Assembly: GCA_945787715.1 (NCBI GenBank)
Contig: CALZJE010000036.1
Location: forward strand, 1 to 34,461
Length of the DNA stretch: 34,461 nt
DNA from: an uncultured Ectothiorhodospiraceae bacterium
GTDB lineage: Bacteria; Pseudomonadota; Gammaproteobacteria; S012-40
Direction of reading: 5' to 3'
Shown: positions 33,569-34,461 of the stretch, one piece after another
Position numbering within the stretch: the first letter of the stretch is position 1
Layout of the letters: each line of letters begins with the position of its first letter
Notes under the pieces: generated by a model
What the model was told of the DNA's origin: nothing
Database searches by the model: none
What the model saw: the letters and a program-made list of their open reading frames with translations, nothing else
Translations under genes and position numbers: made by a program

Positions 33569-34461
33569 ATGACAAATACTATCGTTCCGGTGATTTTGTG
33601 TGGTGGGTCTGGTACAAGATTGTGGCCGCTTTCTCGAGAGCAATATCCCAAACAACTACTTTCTCTGATCAATGAAAAAACACTTCTTCAAGCGACTGTT
33701 AAGCGCATATATCAACAAAATAGTGAAATTGAATTAAAAATTGATTCTCCGGTTATTGTTACTAACGAAAATCATCGATTTTTGGTTGCTGAACAATTAC
33801 GCGAGATAGATCGTGCTGATGCAAAAATTCTCTTAGAACCCTGTGGTAAAAACACGGCTCCTGCGCTTTGTATTGCTGCCAATTATATTGCTGAACAAGA
33901 TCCTGATGCGATCATGTTAGTGATGCCAGCAGATCACATCATTCAGAATGATGCTGCTTTTTTACAAGCTATTGTTGAGGGATTATCTCAACTTGATGAT
34001 AAACGCCTAGGTACATTTGGTATTGTACCGGATGCGCCAGAGACCGGATTTGGTTATATTAAACTTGGTAAAAAAGTCACTGAAAATATTTCAACAATTA
34101 GTCAATTCGTTGAGAAGCCAGACCTGCAAGCTGCGGAGCAGTTTGTAGCGAGTGGTGAATACCTTTGGAATAGTGGAATGTTTTTGTTTTCTGCTCAGGC
34201 CTGGCTAGATGCCATAAAACATTTTCGCAATGATATTTATCAAGCGAGTAATGCCGCTTACAGAGAAAAGACTGTCGATATGGATTTTATTCGAGTCGAT
34301 AAAGCGCAGTTTGAAGCCTGTCCAAGCGAATCTATTGACTATGCCGTGATGGAACATGTAGTGGATGTTGTTGGCGATGAATCAGGATTTTCAGGTACCG
34401 TCGTGTCATTGGATGCTGGTTGGTCTGATATCGGTTCCTGGGAAAGTCTATGGTCAATTTC
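33569..34461 (+). CDS. manC: Mannose-1-phosphate guanylyltransferase (ManC/AlgA type), 5' part
   Basis: The gene runs off the window; 297 full codons are visible with no stop. The N terminus VPVILCGGSGTRLWPLSREQYPKQ is the nucleotidyltransferase signature (GGSGTR at 12-17), followed by ILLEPCGKNTAPAL, VMPADHII, TGFGYI, QFVEKP, YLWNSGMF and WSDIGSW. These are typical of type II bifunctional PMI-GMP enzymes, whose C-terminal isomerase half would lie beyond the window. It makes GDP-mannose from mannose-1-phosphate, a precursor for mannose, fucose or rhamnose sugars in the polysaccharide. The ATG is one base after the Wzz-type stop (TAAGATG). Confidence 0.92.
   Translation, partial: MTNTIVPVILCGGSGTRLWPLSREQYPKQLLSLINEKTLLQATVKRIYQQNSEIELKIDSPVIVTNENHRFLVAEQLREIDRADAKILLEPCGKNTAPALCIAANYIAEQDPDAIMLVMPADHIIQNDAAFLQAIVEGLSQLDDKRLGTFGIVPDAPETGFGYIKLGKKVTENISTISQFVEKPDLQAAEQFVASGEYLWNSGMFLFSAQAWLDAIKHFRNDIYQASNAAYREKTVDMDFIRVDKAQFEACPSESIDYAVMEHVVDVVGDESGFSGTVVSLDAGWSDIGSWESLWSI

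Noticed and set aside
33268-33672. 134-codon minus-strand frame across the wzz/manC junction
   Set aside because: Both plus-strand genes are well supported and this frame is low-complexity antisense.

Overview
The window looks like chromosome of an AT-rich gammaproteobacterium, most likely a marine or host-associated relative of the Pseudomonadales/Cellvibrionales/Oceanospirillales. The main evidence is gene order. A leftward mtaD-ubiG-mupP block faces a rightward mtnA-gyrA-serC-(PGDH)-pheA-hisC-tyrA-(Grx)-aroA-cmk-rpsA-ihfB block. This closely follows the arrangement I recall around the start of the Pseudomonas O-antigen locus. No rRNA, tRNA, CRISPR array, transposase or phage gene is seen.

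Layout. Positions 1-5000 are accessory: the 3' end of a clostripain-like (C11) peptidase with Ser at the expected catalytic Cys, a small four-helix membrane protein, greB, a 475-bp non-coding stretch rich in inverted repeats, an unrecognised TPR protein, a GNAT acetyltransferase and a lone presqualene-diphosphate-synthase-like gene (hpnD, minus strand). From 5209 to 9177 the minus strand carries mtaD-ubiG-mupP-rmuC, each joined to the next by a 4-base start/stop overlap. A 163-bp near-palindrome forms the end of rmuC and lies just upstream of a -10 box for hpnD.

Positions 9178-11184 hold a small cassette between mtaD and mtnA: a roadblock/LC7 protein, a doubtful 56-codon ORF and a stand-alone protoglobin (heme sensor) domain protein. 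mtaD and mtnA act in the same methylthioadenosine salvage route, so the cassette looks inserted between two functionally linked genes.

Positions 11185-24825 are a long run of housekeeping genes: gyrase A with an (ESN)8 tail encoded by a perfect 9-bp tandem repeat, serine synthesis (serC, a PGDH), aromatic amino acids (pheA, hisC-type aminotransferase, tyrA, aroA, with a CPFC glutaredoxin-like gene between tyrA and aroA), then cmk and ribosomal protein S1. A second near-palindrome of 97 bp lies between pheA and hisC. Positions 25058-28125 carry ihfB, lapA, lapB, pyrF and a ComEA-like helix-hairpin-helix protein, closed by a strong terminator.

From 28182 to the window end an extracellular-polysaccharide locus begins: a glycine-rich, internally repeated exported protein of unknown function, a 912-residue Wza/OtnA-type export protein with about six SLBB repeats, a Wzz-type chain-length protein, and the start of a mannose-1-phosphate guanylyltransferase gene cut by the window edge. 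An extended -10 promoter precedes the export gene.
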